A stretch of DNA of 64,000 nucleotides from Pseudomonas sp. UBA5706 (GCF_002419965.1 NZ_DIHC01000060.1:62001-126000), one strand, 5' to 3'. Shown: positions 50,405 to 59,939, counted from the first letter of the stretch. Made by a program: numbers and translations. The notes: a model not told the origin generated them from the letters alone.

Positions 50405-53400
50405 TCAACCGTTTGGACTCGCGTAATTGTGCCGCCCCAGACGCGCTATAAGCAGTGCCACCGAGTCGGCATTCTTGAGCATCACCTGGCTGCGCTTGTG
50501 GACATCGGCCAGAAATATATCCCGCGCCTGGTCCAGCGTCCGCGCGCCAGTGATTCGCAGGATGGACGCAAATCCAAGTCGATCCCCATGCTTGATCGCG
50601 CGCCATTTGCCATTATCAATCCGGGTGAACAGGTCTTTTTTCAACGTGCGATGGGACAGTCGGTGATCCTGCAGACGCTCTATCTGGTTGAATCTTCGCA
50701 GTGCACTGGAGGTGTTCTTGGGCAACAGATCCAGATGAGGCGAACTGGCCTCCAGATAAGCGATGTCCTTGGTATCGAGCACCAGATGGGACAGCTCATG
50801 GATCAGCGTCGTTGCTTGATAATGAACCGGTTGCCTGAACCCCTGAACCCTTGCTTCAGGCCTGAGCCGGTACAGGCGTACATTGAAGAATCGCTCCGTC
50901 AAAAAGATACGCTTGCGCGGATCTGCGGGGATCACGAAGGCCGTAACCCGTTCGGTGCCCGGACGGTTGGAACCCACGATGAAACGGGGCGATGACATCG
51001 GCGACAAGGACGGATCCATCAACTCGTCGAACAGCGTCTTGATGGTGCTTTCTACGCGGGTCAGCAATTGTCCGTCAGGGCTCGAAGTGCCAAAGAACTC
51101 GCCAAGGATCGTTGCTACGCGCGGATCTGGCGCAGTGCCGTGCGGGTTTGCATGGAGGTTGTCCAGACAGTTTTCGAGGTAATGCCGGGCTTGCACATGG
51201 GCCTCTTCGATATGCCTGGCCTGCGCACGATAGCGCGACCGAATCTCAGCCATACCCGTGGCTTCGATGCTCAACACATCCTCGGCCGTGGACATCGTGA
51301 TCGACGATTTCATAGACGCAACGATACCGCCGCCGCCTGCGAGGCGCAGATTCAGATCCAGCTGCCAATGCTGATTGCTGTCGAGTAACAGCCGTGGCCC
51401 GGCATCGCCGTCAGCGCCGATAATCATCCATCCTCCCTCTTCGGGTACTGGCTTGATCTGATACACCTTGCCAGCCACCACGGCGTAACGATTCTTGTTG
51501 GCCGGGTCCAGGTAAAGATTGAGCAAGCTGTCGTGACGCATCTGGCTGAGGGCTACGCTCTGCGCTTCCAGCCCCTGAAGGCGCATCCGCTGCTCGGCGG
51601 TAAGGGAAGTCGAGCGCCATGAAAAAGTCGGTGCCAGTGGATCTTCCTCGACCGGGACCAGCTCCGAATCGGTGCTGCCGGGTGTTGAATGGCGGCTGTC
51701 CTCGTTCGCTTGCTCGCGGGCCGAGACCATGACGCCAAGTGCTGCGGAAAACTCTGAAAGGGCTTTGCCCCAATGATGTCCCGATATCGAGCGGACCGAC
51801 TCCCGAAGCAGCGTGTGACCTTGCCAAAGCGTCACCAGCGTGGCCAGCTTGTTGGGTAACAGGCTCAGTGCCTGATTCAGTACGAACGTTGCCAGAAAGG
51901 CTCTTCCTGCCTGATCGACCTGTTCGTTGGTCACCGCCTGGGCGGCGCCCATATCGAGCAACAGCTTGCTCGTGCCCCGGAACAGCGCATGCAGGGCATT
52001 GCCTTTGATTTCGGCAACGCCCAATGCAACCGGTCCGGGCCTGTGCAGCGGCAAGTCAAAATCGAACAAGCCGACCGAAGAGGCCAGGTGCGGTTCGCTG
52101 AAACCGCCATGGGCGTAGCGCCGCAGCACATAGGGATCAACGCGCTCGAGCAACAGTTTCTGCAATGATTGATCATCACGCATAGCTTGCACCAGTGCCG
52201 TTCGGTTAGCGTATTCGCGGAACGTGAACCCCGGGTGGTAGATGGCGTACAGCACTACCGGGCCTGCATGAGGGTCCGCCGGGCAGATCAGATAAACCCC
52301 AGCCACCGTGTCCGGCTTCTTTCCCCTATCGGCGATCAGTTGCAGTGGGCTGATGATGATCGGCACGCCGTCCACGGGCTCACGGGCAATGCCGTCGGGC
52401 ATGTCAACCAACCGCGAGACGAAGTCACACGCCCGGGAGCTGATTTTTCCTTGAATCTTTTCGGTCAGTGCCACCATTTGCGTTAAAGGTCGCATCTGTT
52501 GAATAAAGAAGCGCTCGCGCGCGGCATACGCGGCGTCAAGGGGCGACAACGCTTTACCCAGTTGCTCCATATAAGCAGCGCCCACGTCCTGTCCCCGGAC
52601 CAACTGGCGCAGATAGTCGGGCGTGATCAACTGCGCGGCCTGCGATTGGCCTTCGGGATCGATACTCAGGGCAGTATCGCGCGCATCGATGAAGCGGTTG
52701 ATCGCATACTCGGTCAACGACTCACGTTGCGTGATAGTGGCGCCAGGCACTGCGGACGGTAATTGACCCACAGGCGCAATGGCACTCACATAACGACGCG
52801 ACGTCACGCTGATCTGATCAGGGTCCAGCGTCTGATCGGGGAAGTCCTTGCGCAGTTGCGCCATCAGCCGTTGGCGAGCCATGGTCTGCAAGGAGGGCAC
52901 GTCAAACAGAAAATCCCTGCCACCGTCACTGGCCAGGTAGAAACGCTTGAATAGCGCGTAATACGACTTCAGGTCGGCCATGGATGCCTGGGTTAACCAC
53001 GACGGCATCAATGCCGCGAAAATGCTGTCGGCGATTCTCAGCGACAGACCATCCAGCATGGGGAACAGCGGTGCGCTCAGTTCGATGGCATGTGCAAGCC
53101 GGCTAAACAACCCGGCCTCGAACCGGCAACGTGCAGCGCGCAGGCAAAGTCGGCGCAGCGCCTGCTGCTGGCGAAGCAAAGCCGCCTGTTGCAAGACCTC
53201 GATGGCATGCGCATCGATGCGCTCCAGACGGGCGACGACCTGATTATCGGAAGGCTTGGCCAAGTGAGTTTTCAATAACGCGCGGTCATGATCGCTCACC
53301 AGCGCCAGCCAACGCCCGGGGCGGGTTTGCCGAAGTTCGAGCTGCACCGCCTCCTGCAGGGCTTGAATCGAGGCGAATTTCCTCCAGCCTACCGAGCCGC

Positions 53401-55708
53401 GCCAAAGCATGACCGCACTGTCCTGTTTGAGCGGCTGTCTAATGACCAACGTATCGCAAAGCATCACCGCATTGTCGTCGTAGACCAGCGAAAGTGTAAA
53501 CGCCTCCGTCAGGTAGCCGCTCATCGCCGTACGCAACGAACGAATCGGCCGATCCAGCACTTGGCAAACCATGCGCACAGCAGCGCCGTCGAAACGACCC
53601 TGGCGCTTTCCCAATGCCAGATCCAGCCGTATGGCATCCTCGCGCAGATTGAACGCTTCTCTGGTCGGCCGTATGTGCCGATCGCCATACCGCTGAATCT
53701 GGACACGCGAGTTCTTGAAATGACGGACATAACGCTCATCGAATCCGGCCGCGACCTTATCCAGCATGTAGTTGACCAACTGGATCGGAACCGCCATGCC
53801 TGGCGCCGAATCGATCCGGACCTGCGCCCCGGCAGGCATGGTAGCCGCGCGGTGGCCGCTGACACGCTCCAGCAGCAACGACACCACATCCATGGAAACC
53901 AACTGTTGCGATTCACTTACCGGTGCGGCATAGATTTCGACGTCCGATGAGTCGACAGCCGCCGACCGCAGCCACTGTACGCGAATGTCGCGGGCTCGCA
54001 GAGGGACGCCGATCAACACGCAGACGTAGGGCTGCAAAGCATGCTCGGCACAGTCGAGCAGCATATTGCCCAAACCTCGCAGGCGTTTGGCTCGCCCATC
54101 TAACGCCTGCGCCAACTCCAGCCAGGACGCCGACAGAATCATCCTCGGCCGGGTATCGCCAGCGCGCTCGTCATGCGGATTGGATGCGACATTACCCGGG
54201 TGAGCGAAACCAGACGTGGGAAGCGAAACAGCCGCGAAGGGCTTGAGCCAGACGTCATGGAAGTTGAACGGCGACGCCTGCCGCCAGCGCCCGGCACTGA
54301 TTTGCAGCTGCCGCGGATCGAGCAGCTGGCGAATGTCCAACGCATCATCGATCATGGCTGCCACTTCTAAAGGCATGCTGTGCAAACCTGTCACATGCAC
54401 AAAGTTACGGGACTGAAGGGCGATGATCGAATCAACCCGATCAGCAAACACTGGTCTGCGGATTTCTGTCAGCTCAAGTTGCACGTGACCCGCCTGCTGC
54501 AGCACCGGCTGGTCCTCGATAGCTAACCCGGGCCGAAGTTGCTGACGCCCATGCGGCGTTTCGAAATAACGAGCCAATGCCGCCATGTCACTGAAGGTGT
54601 GCAAGCGGTGGTCAGCACCAAACCACAGTAACGAGCCGTCAAGGTCATTGCCATCGCGGACCGCAAATGTGCCAGCCAACGTATAGGCAGTGCTACTGCC
54701 GACCTGCACGGTCATTTGATGGCATCGCATGGCGGTGTTTGCAGGGTGGTCCCCCGAGGCCCAGTTCAACAACGGCGTCAACGCGCTGAGTACCGTCGGA
54801 TCAAGCGTGCCATCATGGCTGTGCCGGTAAAGATCACGGCGCACGCTGTTTTGCAGATTCAAGATCGCCAGTTCGCGGCGTGTACGATTATCGCTCAGGG
54901 GATCGTCCCAATAGGCCCTGAGCAACTGCCGATAGTGGCCAGTCACGCCATTGGCCGCCTTGCTCATGGCTTGGGGAAAAAGCGCCGAGTCGACAGCATC
55001 GGCGTCCCGTCCCTGGGTGTCGAGGAATCGTCGCTGGAAACCCTCCTCGATTTTAAGATTGCAAAAGTCATCCAGGGTCGCCTGGGTCAGCGTCTGGGTG
55101 ACCGGTGTCGATTCAACATCCCCTTTGGAAATGCCGACGATCTGTAGCAGATGGACCTGTGGGTCGATCGACATGCTCGGAAGCGTCTGCCGCAACTGTT
55201 CGGTAACCGAAGCATTGACCGCCTGCAGCAACGTGGGCGTGAGCTTAAGCTGTTCGCTCAAGTGTGCGAGTTGTTGAACCTCATGCTCGACGATCGCCAG
55301 GGTCTGAGCGCGAAAGGGATCGCCGTCGATTTTCTGGTACTCGAACAGCACCTCGGCATCGCCGTGGGCAAACCGGGTACGCAGCGTCGTCAAAAAAGCG
55401 TGACGATCACCGAAGGCCTCGACACCGTGGGCCAGGCTGAACAGATAAACCTCGGGGTTATCGGTCAGGCCATGGCTCAACAGCAGGGAAGTGCACAGCC
55501 CGAACGGCCTGAGCGTGCCCTGATTGAGCATGAGGCAGTCCGCCCGTACCGGATCGGGACCACCCAACACCAGCGGACGGGCCAGATCCTGAAGCCACAA
55601 TCTCTGCTCGGCATGCAGACGGTTGTCGTGAAACGCCTCGTCAAGGGCGTCAATAAAGCGCTGCCTTAGCACGGCACTGTGAAAATAACGGGAAGTAGCG
55701 GTTGGCAT
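50405..55708 (-). CDS. Giant dermonecrotic-toxin-like protein, copy 3
   Basis: 1767-aa paralogue, the upstream-most of the array in transcription direction. Begins ATSRYFHSAVLRQRF and contains ESLTEYAINRFIDARDTALS, the hydrophobic LATFVLNQALSLLPNKLATL, YAVVAGKVYQIK...IIGADGDAGP, and HELSHLVLDTKDIAY with His1637. ATG at 55708 with AAGGAG upstream. As in the other copies there is no secretion signal, no PAAR, RHS or VgrG module, and no small gene resembling an immunity protein between the copies. A protease activity is inferred from the motif alone. Confidence 0.75.
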   Translation of the reverse strand: MPTATSRYFHSAVLRQRFIDALDEAFHDNRLHAEQRLWLQDLARPLVLGGPDPVRADCLMLNQGTLRPFGLCTSLLLSHGLTDNPEVYLFSLAHGVEAFGDRHAFLTTLRTRFAHGDAEVLFEYQKIDGDPFRAQTLAIVEHEVQQLAHLSEQLKLTPTLLQAVNASVTEQLRQTLPSMSIDPQVHLLQIVGISKGDVESTPVTQTLTQATLDDFCNLKIEEGFQRRFLDTQGRDADAVDSALFPQAMSKAANGVTGHYRQLLRAYWDDPLSDNRTRRELAILNLQNSVRRDLYRHSHDGTLDPTVLSALTPLLNWASGDHPANTAMRCHQMTVQVGSSTAYTLAGTFAVRDGNDLDGSLLWFGADHRLHTFSDMAALARYFETPHGRQQLRPGLAIEDQPVLQQAGHVQLELTEIRRPVFADRVDSIIALQSRNFVHVTGLHSMPLEVAAMIDDALDIRQLLDPRQLQISAGRWRQASPFNFHDVWLKPFAAVSLPTSGFAHPGNVASNPHDERAGDTRPRMILSASWLELAQALDGRAKRLRGLGNMLLDCAEHALQPYVCVLIGVPLRARDIRVQWLRSAAVDSSDVEIYAAPVSESQQLVSMDVVSLLLERVSGHRAATMPAGAQVRIDSAPGMAVPIQLVNYMLDKVAAGFDERYVRHFKNSRVQIQRYGDRHIRPTREAFNLREDAIRLDLALGKRQGRFDGAAVRMVCQVLDRPIRSLRTAMSGYLTEAFTLSLVYDDNAVMLCDTLVIRQPLKQDSAVMLWRGSVGWRKFASIQALQEAVQLELRQTRPGRWLALVSDHDRALLKTHLAKPSDNQVVARLERIDAHAIEVLQQAALLRQQQALRRLCLRAARCRFEAGLFSRLAHAIELSAPLFPMLDGLSLRIADSIFAALMPSWLTQASMADLKSYYALFKRFYLASDGGRDFLFDVPSLQTMARQRLMAQLRKDFPDQTLDPDQISVTSRRYVSAIAPVGQLPSAVPGATITQRESLTEYAINRFIDARDTALSIDPEGQSQAAQLITPDYLRQLVRGQDVGAAYMEQLGKALSPLDAAYAARERFFIQQMRPLTQMVALTEKIQGKISSRACDFVSRLVDMPDGIAREPVDGVPIIISPLQLIADRGKKPDTVAGVYLICPADPHAGPVVLYAIYHPGFTFREYANRTALVQAMRDDQSLQKLLLERVDPYVLRRYAHGGFSEPHLASSVGLFDFDLPLHRPGPVALGVAEIKGNALHALFRGTSKLLLDMGAAQAVTNEQVDQAGRAFLATFVLNQALSLLPNKLATLVTLWQGHTLLRESVRSISGHHWGKALSEFSAALGVMVSAREQANEDSRHSTPGSTDSELVPVEEDPLAPTFSWRSTSLTAEQRMRLQGLEAQSVALSQMRHDSLLNLYLDPANKNRYAVVAGKVYQIKPVPEEGGWMIIGADGDAGPRLLLDSNQHWQLDLNLRLAGGGGIVASMKSSITMSTAEDVLSIEATGMAEIRSRYRAQARHIEEAHVQARHYLENCLDNLHANPHGTAPDPRVATILGEFFGTSSPDGQLLTRVESTIKTLFDELMDPSLSPMSSPRFIVGSNRPGTERVTAFVIPADPRKRIFLTERFFNVRLYRLRPEARVQGFRQPVHYQATTLIHELSHLVLDTKDIAYLEASSPHLDLLPKNTSSALRRFNQIERLQDHRLSHRTLKKDLFTRIDNGKWRAIKHGDRLGFASILRITGARTLDQARDIFLADVHKRSQVMLKNADSVALLIARLGRHNYASPNG

Positions 55709-55850
55709 TCAAGCTCCTTAGATCAAGCTTGCCCAAGCCCGGTGTCATCACCGGAAATGGGCAAAAGTGCCAATGAGCTTAAAGAGAAAAACAGCGAGCA
55801 CTGCGCTACATAGTGCTGTGCATGCGCAGCCCAAATAGGGATTCACTGCT
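55709..55850 (-). promoter_or_regulatory. Toxin leader 3: conserved promoter block plus stem-loop
   Basis: TGAATCC and TATGTAGCGCA are again offset by 33 nt (55801-55845). The stem-loop TTGCCCA...CCGGT / ACCGG...TGGGCAA (55729-55764) replaces the bases of leader 2 but keeps the pairing. Upstream pyrimidine run TTTTTCTCTTTAAGCTC. Distance from TATGTA to the ATG is 99 nt, against 99 and 97 in the other copies. Confidence 0.55.
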
Positions 55851-55900
55851 TCAGAGGCGCAGCCCCCGCCGGCCTCGTGGGGGTCTGCCGGACTTCATCG

Positions 55901-56461
55901 TTACACCTTCAACGTGCGCGCAACATGCTCAGCGAAGGCATCGACGATGCCCTGCAGGAATGGCCGGGTCTTTTCGTTCAGCCGGCCTTGCTCATCAAAG
56001 AACGTGCCGGCGTTTCCTAGATACGCCTCGGGCTGCTGCATGCACAGCACATCGAGAAACACGAAGCTCTGGCGCAAGTGCTGGTTGGCGCCGAAACCGC
56101 CGATCGCGCCCGGCGATACGCTGACCACCGCCGCCGGCTTGGCTTTACCCCATGCGCTCTTGCCGTATGGCCGCGAGCCTACGTCGATGGCGTTTTTCAA
56201 AACGCCGGGCACCGAGCGGTTATATTCGGGAGTAACGAACAGATAGCCATCGGCGCCTTGCAGCGCTTGGCGAAATGCGCTGTAAGCCGCAGGCGGCGAG
56301 TCCAGGTCGATGTCTTCGTTATACAGTGCCAGATCGCCGATCTCGACGATGCTCAGTTTCAGGCTCGAGGGTGCAAGCTCAGCAAGCGCACGGGCCACCT
56401 TGCGGTTGAGGGACTCCTTTCTCAAGCTGCCGACAATCACTGCAATCGAAAACTGGCTCAT
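55901..56461 (-). CDS. NADPH-dependent FMN reductase family protein
   Basis: 186-aa flavodoxin-like quinone/chromate reductase type enzyme. GSLRKESLNRKVARAL forms the FMN phosphate loop, and FVTPEYNRSVPGVLKNAID is the family signature. The start at 56461 has GAAGG upstream; a frame open to 56620 is not supported. The region 56462-56776 before the next, divergent gene holds promoters at most; I see no gene in it. Confidence 0.9.
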   Translation of the reverse strand: MSQFSIAVIVGSLRKESLNRKVARALAELAPSSLKLSIVEIGDLALYNEDIDLDSPPAAYSAFRQALQGADGYLFVTPEYNRSVPGVLKNAIDVGSRPYGKSAWGKAKPAAVVSVSPGAIGGFGANQHLRQSFVFLDVLCMQQPEAYLGNAGTFFDEQGRLNEKTRPFLQGIVDAFAEHVARTLKV

Positions 56462-56776
56462 GGATGTGACCTTCTGCAAATGGAGGAATGGACAGTTATA
56501 GATGAAAGCAGCCGTTTGTTCCCTGCTGTTTTTTCGCTGGCATTGATCGAAACGGCCGATCTTCATCCTGCAAACGCTTGGCTCGACGCTACCGTTGGTC
56601 GACAGTATTTTTTTGCACAACGAAAACTACCCCTGAAATCAAGGGTCTGAAGGGCTTGGGTGAGGAAGGTACACACGTGACCTGTAGATTAGCCTTACGA
56701 GCGGACACGGATTCACGGCGCGCAGTGGTACGATGCGGGCGAAAACGAGCAGTTATTTCCAGAGGTTACAAAGCAA

Positions 56777-57055
56777 ATGGCTTCAGTTCTAGTTGGGCAA
56801 TTTCAGGCCAGAGATGCGGAAGGCCGTGTCTATCAAGTGCATGAATATCGTGAATCACAACCCGAAGCGGCTCACAGTCCGACGCAAGTGTCCACCTATC
56901 GCTTGGCTATTGGCGACCGTATGAACCACTTGGGCGGTGATGATTTCGAGCTGCTCCAGTCGGGCATTAAACTCAAGCGAGAGCCACAGGGCAGCAACGC
57001 AAATGTCGGCCAGACGCCTGACAGTAGCGTAAAGACCGATGCATCCGATATCTAG
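56777..57055 (+). CDS. Small uncharacterised protein, 92 aa
   Basis: Begins MASVLVGQFQARDAEGRVYQ and contains YRLAIGDRMNHLGGDDFELL; the last 20 or so residues are polar and likely disordered. AGAGG lies about 12 nt before the ATG. No signal peptide or membrane segment. I do not recognise a named family; it looks like a conserved Pseudomonas small protein. Its stop codon TAG overlaps the stop of the convergent acetyltransferase on the shared palindrome CTAG. Confidence 0.65.
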   Translation: MASVLVGQFQARDAEGRVYQVHEYRESQPEAAHSPTQVSTYRLAIGDRMNHLGGDDFELLQSGIKLKREPQGSNANVGQTPDSSVKTDASDI

Positions 57056-57621
57056 TCGCTGACTGGATCGTCAAATAGCAGATACCAGAACACCGCCGCT
57101 TCTTCGGTGGCCGGGTCGATGGCGCGGTAACGCAGGTAATCGACCCCGCCCACTACAAACCCATAACGTTCATACAGCCGGCACGCCGCCAGATTGTTGT
57201 TCTGTGTTTCGAGCGTGATGCCTGGCATGTTGTGCTTGCGGCTCCAGAACCGTGCGACGTCGAGCAGCTTGCGCGCAACACCGTTACGGCGGGCTACCGT
57301 ATCCACGGCCAGCTCATCGATGTGCGCGAAGCCGTTCCAGTGCTTGCTGATCACCACATGCCCGACCGGGTCATCGCCAAGCCAGGCCACCAGCACCGTG
57401 CCGTCCCCGCCTTCGCGGTAGTGGCAGAACTCTTCAGAATCGATGCCGTAATTTTTCAGGTAAGGCGCGACCGGCGCGACGGGCCATTGCGCCACGGGCT
57501 GGCCGATCTGCACCTGGGCGTAACCGGTGACCATGAAGGTGAATTCGCAGTTGAGGATGTAATCCTCGAAGCGTTCGTCCGCGACACGAATACTTAAGGC
57601 AGGGCTCGCCATTGTCACCAT
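57052..57621 (-). CDS. GNAT family N-acetyltransferase
   Basis: About 189-aa acetyl-CoA-dependent N-acetyltransferase. The core is IDELAVDTVARRNGVARKLL (acetyl-CoA loop R-R-x-G-V-A), then ITLETQNNNLAACRLYERYGF, typical GNAT motifs A and B. Substrate unknown. The start is ambiguous: AGGAGG stands 3, 6 and 15 nt before ATG 57621, GTG 57618 and ATG 57612. It lies 42 nt downstream of dnaQ and converges with the small gene at 56777. Confidence 0.85.
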   Translation of the reverse strand: MVTMASPALSIRVADERFEDYILNCEFTFMVTGYAQVQIGQPVAQWPVAPVAPYLKNYGIDSEEFCHYREGGDGTVLVAWLGDDPVGHVVISKHWNGFAHIDELAVDTVARRNGVARKLLDVARFWSRKHNMPGITLETQNNNLAACRLYERYGFVVGGVDYLRYRAIDPATEEAAVFWYLLFDDPVSD

Positions 57622-57663
57622 CGGCCTCCTGGCCATCGATCAGGGCGCCACGCCCCCGGTTGA

Positions 57664-58425
57664 TCAGGCTTGTTGGGCTTGCGCTTCCAACAATTGTGTC
57701 CAGAGAGCCGGGGCACCTGCGGATTTGGCGATCACTGCCAGACGTGCCTCGTGCTCGGCCAATTCGGCTTCGCTGGCGACGATAATCCGGCCCAGGGATC
57801 GATTGGCGATGCGACGAATCTCGGTCGGGCGATCCGCGCCGCCTTCGCCATCGTTGTTACCGGCCAGCGACAGCGTGGTCTGCCCACCGGTCATCGCCAG
57901 GTAAACGTCCGCCAGAATCTCGGAGTCGAGCAATGCGCCATGCAGCTCGCGACCCGAGTTGTCGACGTCATAGCGCTTGCACAGTGCGTCGAGGCTGTTG
58001 CGCTGCCCCGGATGACGCTCACGGGCCATGGCCAGGGTGTCGAGTATCGAGCAGTAGGTCGTGAGGTCGGCGCGGTCGTGCTGGCCGATCAAGGCGAATT
58101 CGTTGTTGAGGAAGCCAACGTCGAAGGGCGCGTTGTGGATGATCAGCTGCGCACCCTTGATGAATTCGTAGAACTCATCGGCGACTTCGGCGAAGCGTGG
58201 CTTGCCGATCAGGAACTGGTCGGTGATGCCGTGCACGCCGATCGCACCCTCGTCGCTTTCACGGTCCGGCTGCAAATACACGTGGAAATGCCTGCCGGTC
58301 AGCCGCCGACCGATCACCTCGACACACCCGATCTCGATCACCCGGTGTCCGTCGGTGACGGGCATACCGGTGGTTTCGGTGTCGAGTACGACTCTTCGTT
58401 CAGTGATGATGTTTTGTGCGGTCAT
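57664..58425 (-). CDS. dnaQ: DNA polymerase III epsilon subunit (proofreading exonuclease)
   Basis: 253-aa DEDDh 3'-5' exonuclease. ExoI VVLDTETTGM (Asp15, Glu17), ExoII HNAPFDVGFLNNEF, ExoIII ALLDSEILADVYLAM. The central domain is followed by a Q-linker and a C-terminal region that binds the alpha subunit. Position next to rnhA is the conserved Pseudomonas arrangement. The gap 58426-58586 to rnhA contains a REP sequence. Confidence 0.96.
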   Translation of the reverse strand: MTAQNIITERRVVLDTETTGMPVTDGHRVIEIGCVEVIGRRLTGRHFHVYLQPDRESDEGAIGVHGITDQFLIGKPRFAEVADEFYEFIKGAQLIIHNAPFDVGFLNNEFALIGQHDRADLTTYCSILDTLAMARERHPGQRNSLDALCKRYDVDNSGRELHGALLDSEILADVYLAMTGGQTTLSLAGNNDGEGGADRPTEIRRIANRSLGRIIVASEAELAEHEARLAVIAKSAGAPALWTQLLEAQAQQA

Positions 58426-58515
58426 TGCCTGGCGCCTCGGATTCAGGCGCGGATATTAACACGGGAGTTTTCGCGATGTGCGCATGCCCCGCCGGATGAT
58501 GTCATTCCTGGCGCA

Positions 58516-58534
58516 GCCGGCTTGCCAGCGGCGA
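58516..58534. repeat. Single REP sequence
   Basis: GCCGGCTTGCCAGCGGCGA, the same core as the doublets elsewhere in the window, between rnhA and dnaQ. Confidence 0.5.
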
Positions 58535-58586
58535 CGGCCTCACCAGCACCGCAAGGGGTGCGCTGCCAGGGAATCGCGCAGGCCCG

Positions 58587-59039
58587 TCACCTGTGCTTGA
58601 TCCCGCGCACCTCATCCACCCCGCGATTGGCCAATTGGTCGGCGCGTTCGTTGCCATGGTGCCCGATATGCCCGCGTACCCATTTCCAGGTGACGTTGTG
58701 GCGGTTGACCTGTTGGTCCAGTTGCATCCACAGGTCGGCATTCTTGACCGGTTCTTTCGCCGCTGTCTTCCAGCCGCGTTTTTTCCAATTGACCATCCAC
58801 TCGGTGATGCCCTTCATCACGTATTGCGAGTCAGTCACCAGAGTCACCTCGCAAGGCCGTTTAAGTTCTTCCAGGCCGCGAATCGCTCCGAGCAGCTCCA
58901 TGCGGTTATTGGTGGTGTTGGCTTCACCGCCCCAGAGTTCCTTTTCCACCCCTTTGCACACCAGCAACGCGCCCCAGCCACCCGGGCCGGGATTGCCCTT
59001 GCAGGCGCCATCGGAGAAGAGTTCTACGGTATCGCTCAT
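58587..59039 (-). CDS. rnhA: Ribonuclease HI
   Basis: 150-aa enzyme cleaving RNA in RNA-DNA hybrids. The metal-binding acids are visible: Asp10 in ELFSDGACKGNPGPGGWG, Glu in NNRMELLGAI, Asp in LVTDSQYVMKGI, and Asp in the final NERADQLANRG. The basic handle KKRGWKTAAKEPVKN is present. Start at 59039 with GGAAAAG upstream; a longer frame to 59234 overlaps the upstream gene. Confidence 0.96.
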   Translation of the reverse strand: MSDTVELFSDGACKGNPGPGGWGALLVCKGVEKELWGGEANTTNNRMELLGAIRGLEELKRPCEVTLVTDSQYVMKGITEWMVNWKKRGWKTAAKEPVKNADLWMQLDQQVNRHNVTWKWVRGHIGHHGNERADQLANRGVDEVRGIKHR

Positions 59040-59083
59040 TACGACTTTTCCAGAATTTGAGAGACAGGATCCACCGCGAGTGT

Positions 59084-59842
59084 TCAGGGCTCGGGGGTCC
59101 GTCGATTGACCTTGGCCATTGGCAGCGGCAGGAGTTTGCCCATGGGTTCGCGTCGCGGCATGCGCACCGGGCGCAAACCCACCACCAGTTTGCGCGCGAC
59201 CAACAGATAGAAGCCGCCACCGGGGCTTTGCCAACCGCCACCCAGACGCTCAAGGCCAGACAGCCGACTCTGCCAGGCAGGCGAAGCGAGCGGCGGACGA
59301 TAGCACCCGAACCGGCGTTTCTCCAGCGCAAAGCCCAGCAGGTTGAGCCAATCGCCGACTCGCGAAGGCGAGATGCAACGCGCCCGGCGCAACGCGTCAT
59401 TGGCAAAGAGATGGCGGATACCCCAAGCGCTCCAGGGATTGATGCCGATAATTACCAGATGCCCCCCTGGACGCACGCTGCTGGCCGCTTCGCGCAATAG
59501 ACCGTGGGGCGACAGGCAGAAATCCAGGCCGTGCTGCATTACCACGACATCGGCGGCGTGCTCACTCAGCGGCCAGGCCTGCTCTTCGCAAACGATCTCG
59601 ACCCCCGGCAGCGGCGCACCGAGGCGCACATTACGCTGCACCTGCTTGGCGTCGGGCGGCTTCTGCGCCGATGGACCGTAATGCACCAGATAGCCGCCGA
59701 AGAAGCGCTCCAGCTCCTCTTCAAGCACCCGTCGCTCTTCTTCGAGCAGCAACTGCCCCACGGGCCCCGACAACCACTCACGGGCAGAGCTGATCAACTC
59801 AAGCCATTGGGGGTCGGCCTGGGCGAACGCTTCATCGGTCAT
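59084..59842 (-). CDS. Class I SAM-dependent methyltransferase
   Basis: 252-aa protein of the methyltransferase type found between rnhA and gloB in Pseudomonas. GVEIVCEEQAWPLSEHAADVV and VRPGGHLVIIGINPWSAWGI are methyltransferase-11-like strands; motif I is degenerate, since the region before GVEIVC lacks a clear glycine-rich loop. Substrate unknown. GGAGACC lies 5 nt before the start. Divergent from gloB. Confidence 0.82.
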   Translation of the reverse strand: MTDEAFAQADPQWLELISSAREWLSGPVGQLLLEEERRVLEEELERFFGGYLVHYGPSAQKPPDAKQVQRNVRLGAPLPGVEIVCEEQAWPLSEHAADVVVMQHGLDFCLSPHGLLREAASSVRPGGHLVIIGINPWSAWGIRHLFANDALRRARCISPSRVGDWLNLLGFALEKRRFGCYRPPLASPAWQSRLSGLERLGGGWQSPGGGFYLLVARKLVVGLRPVRMPRREPMGKLLPLPMAKVNRRTPEP

Positions 59843-59939
59843 TTCCGGTCTCCATGAGATGCCCAGCGCGAGCGGTGCTCGCGCAGAGCCTGTTCAGACT
59901 CTAAGATTGCGCTTTGTTTCCAGCCAAGTGAATCGCGCC

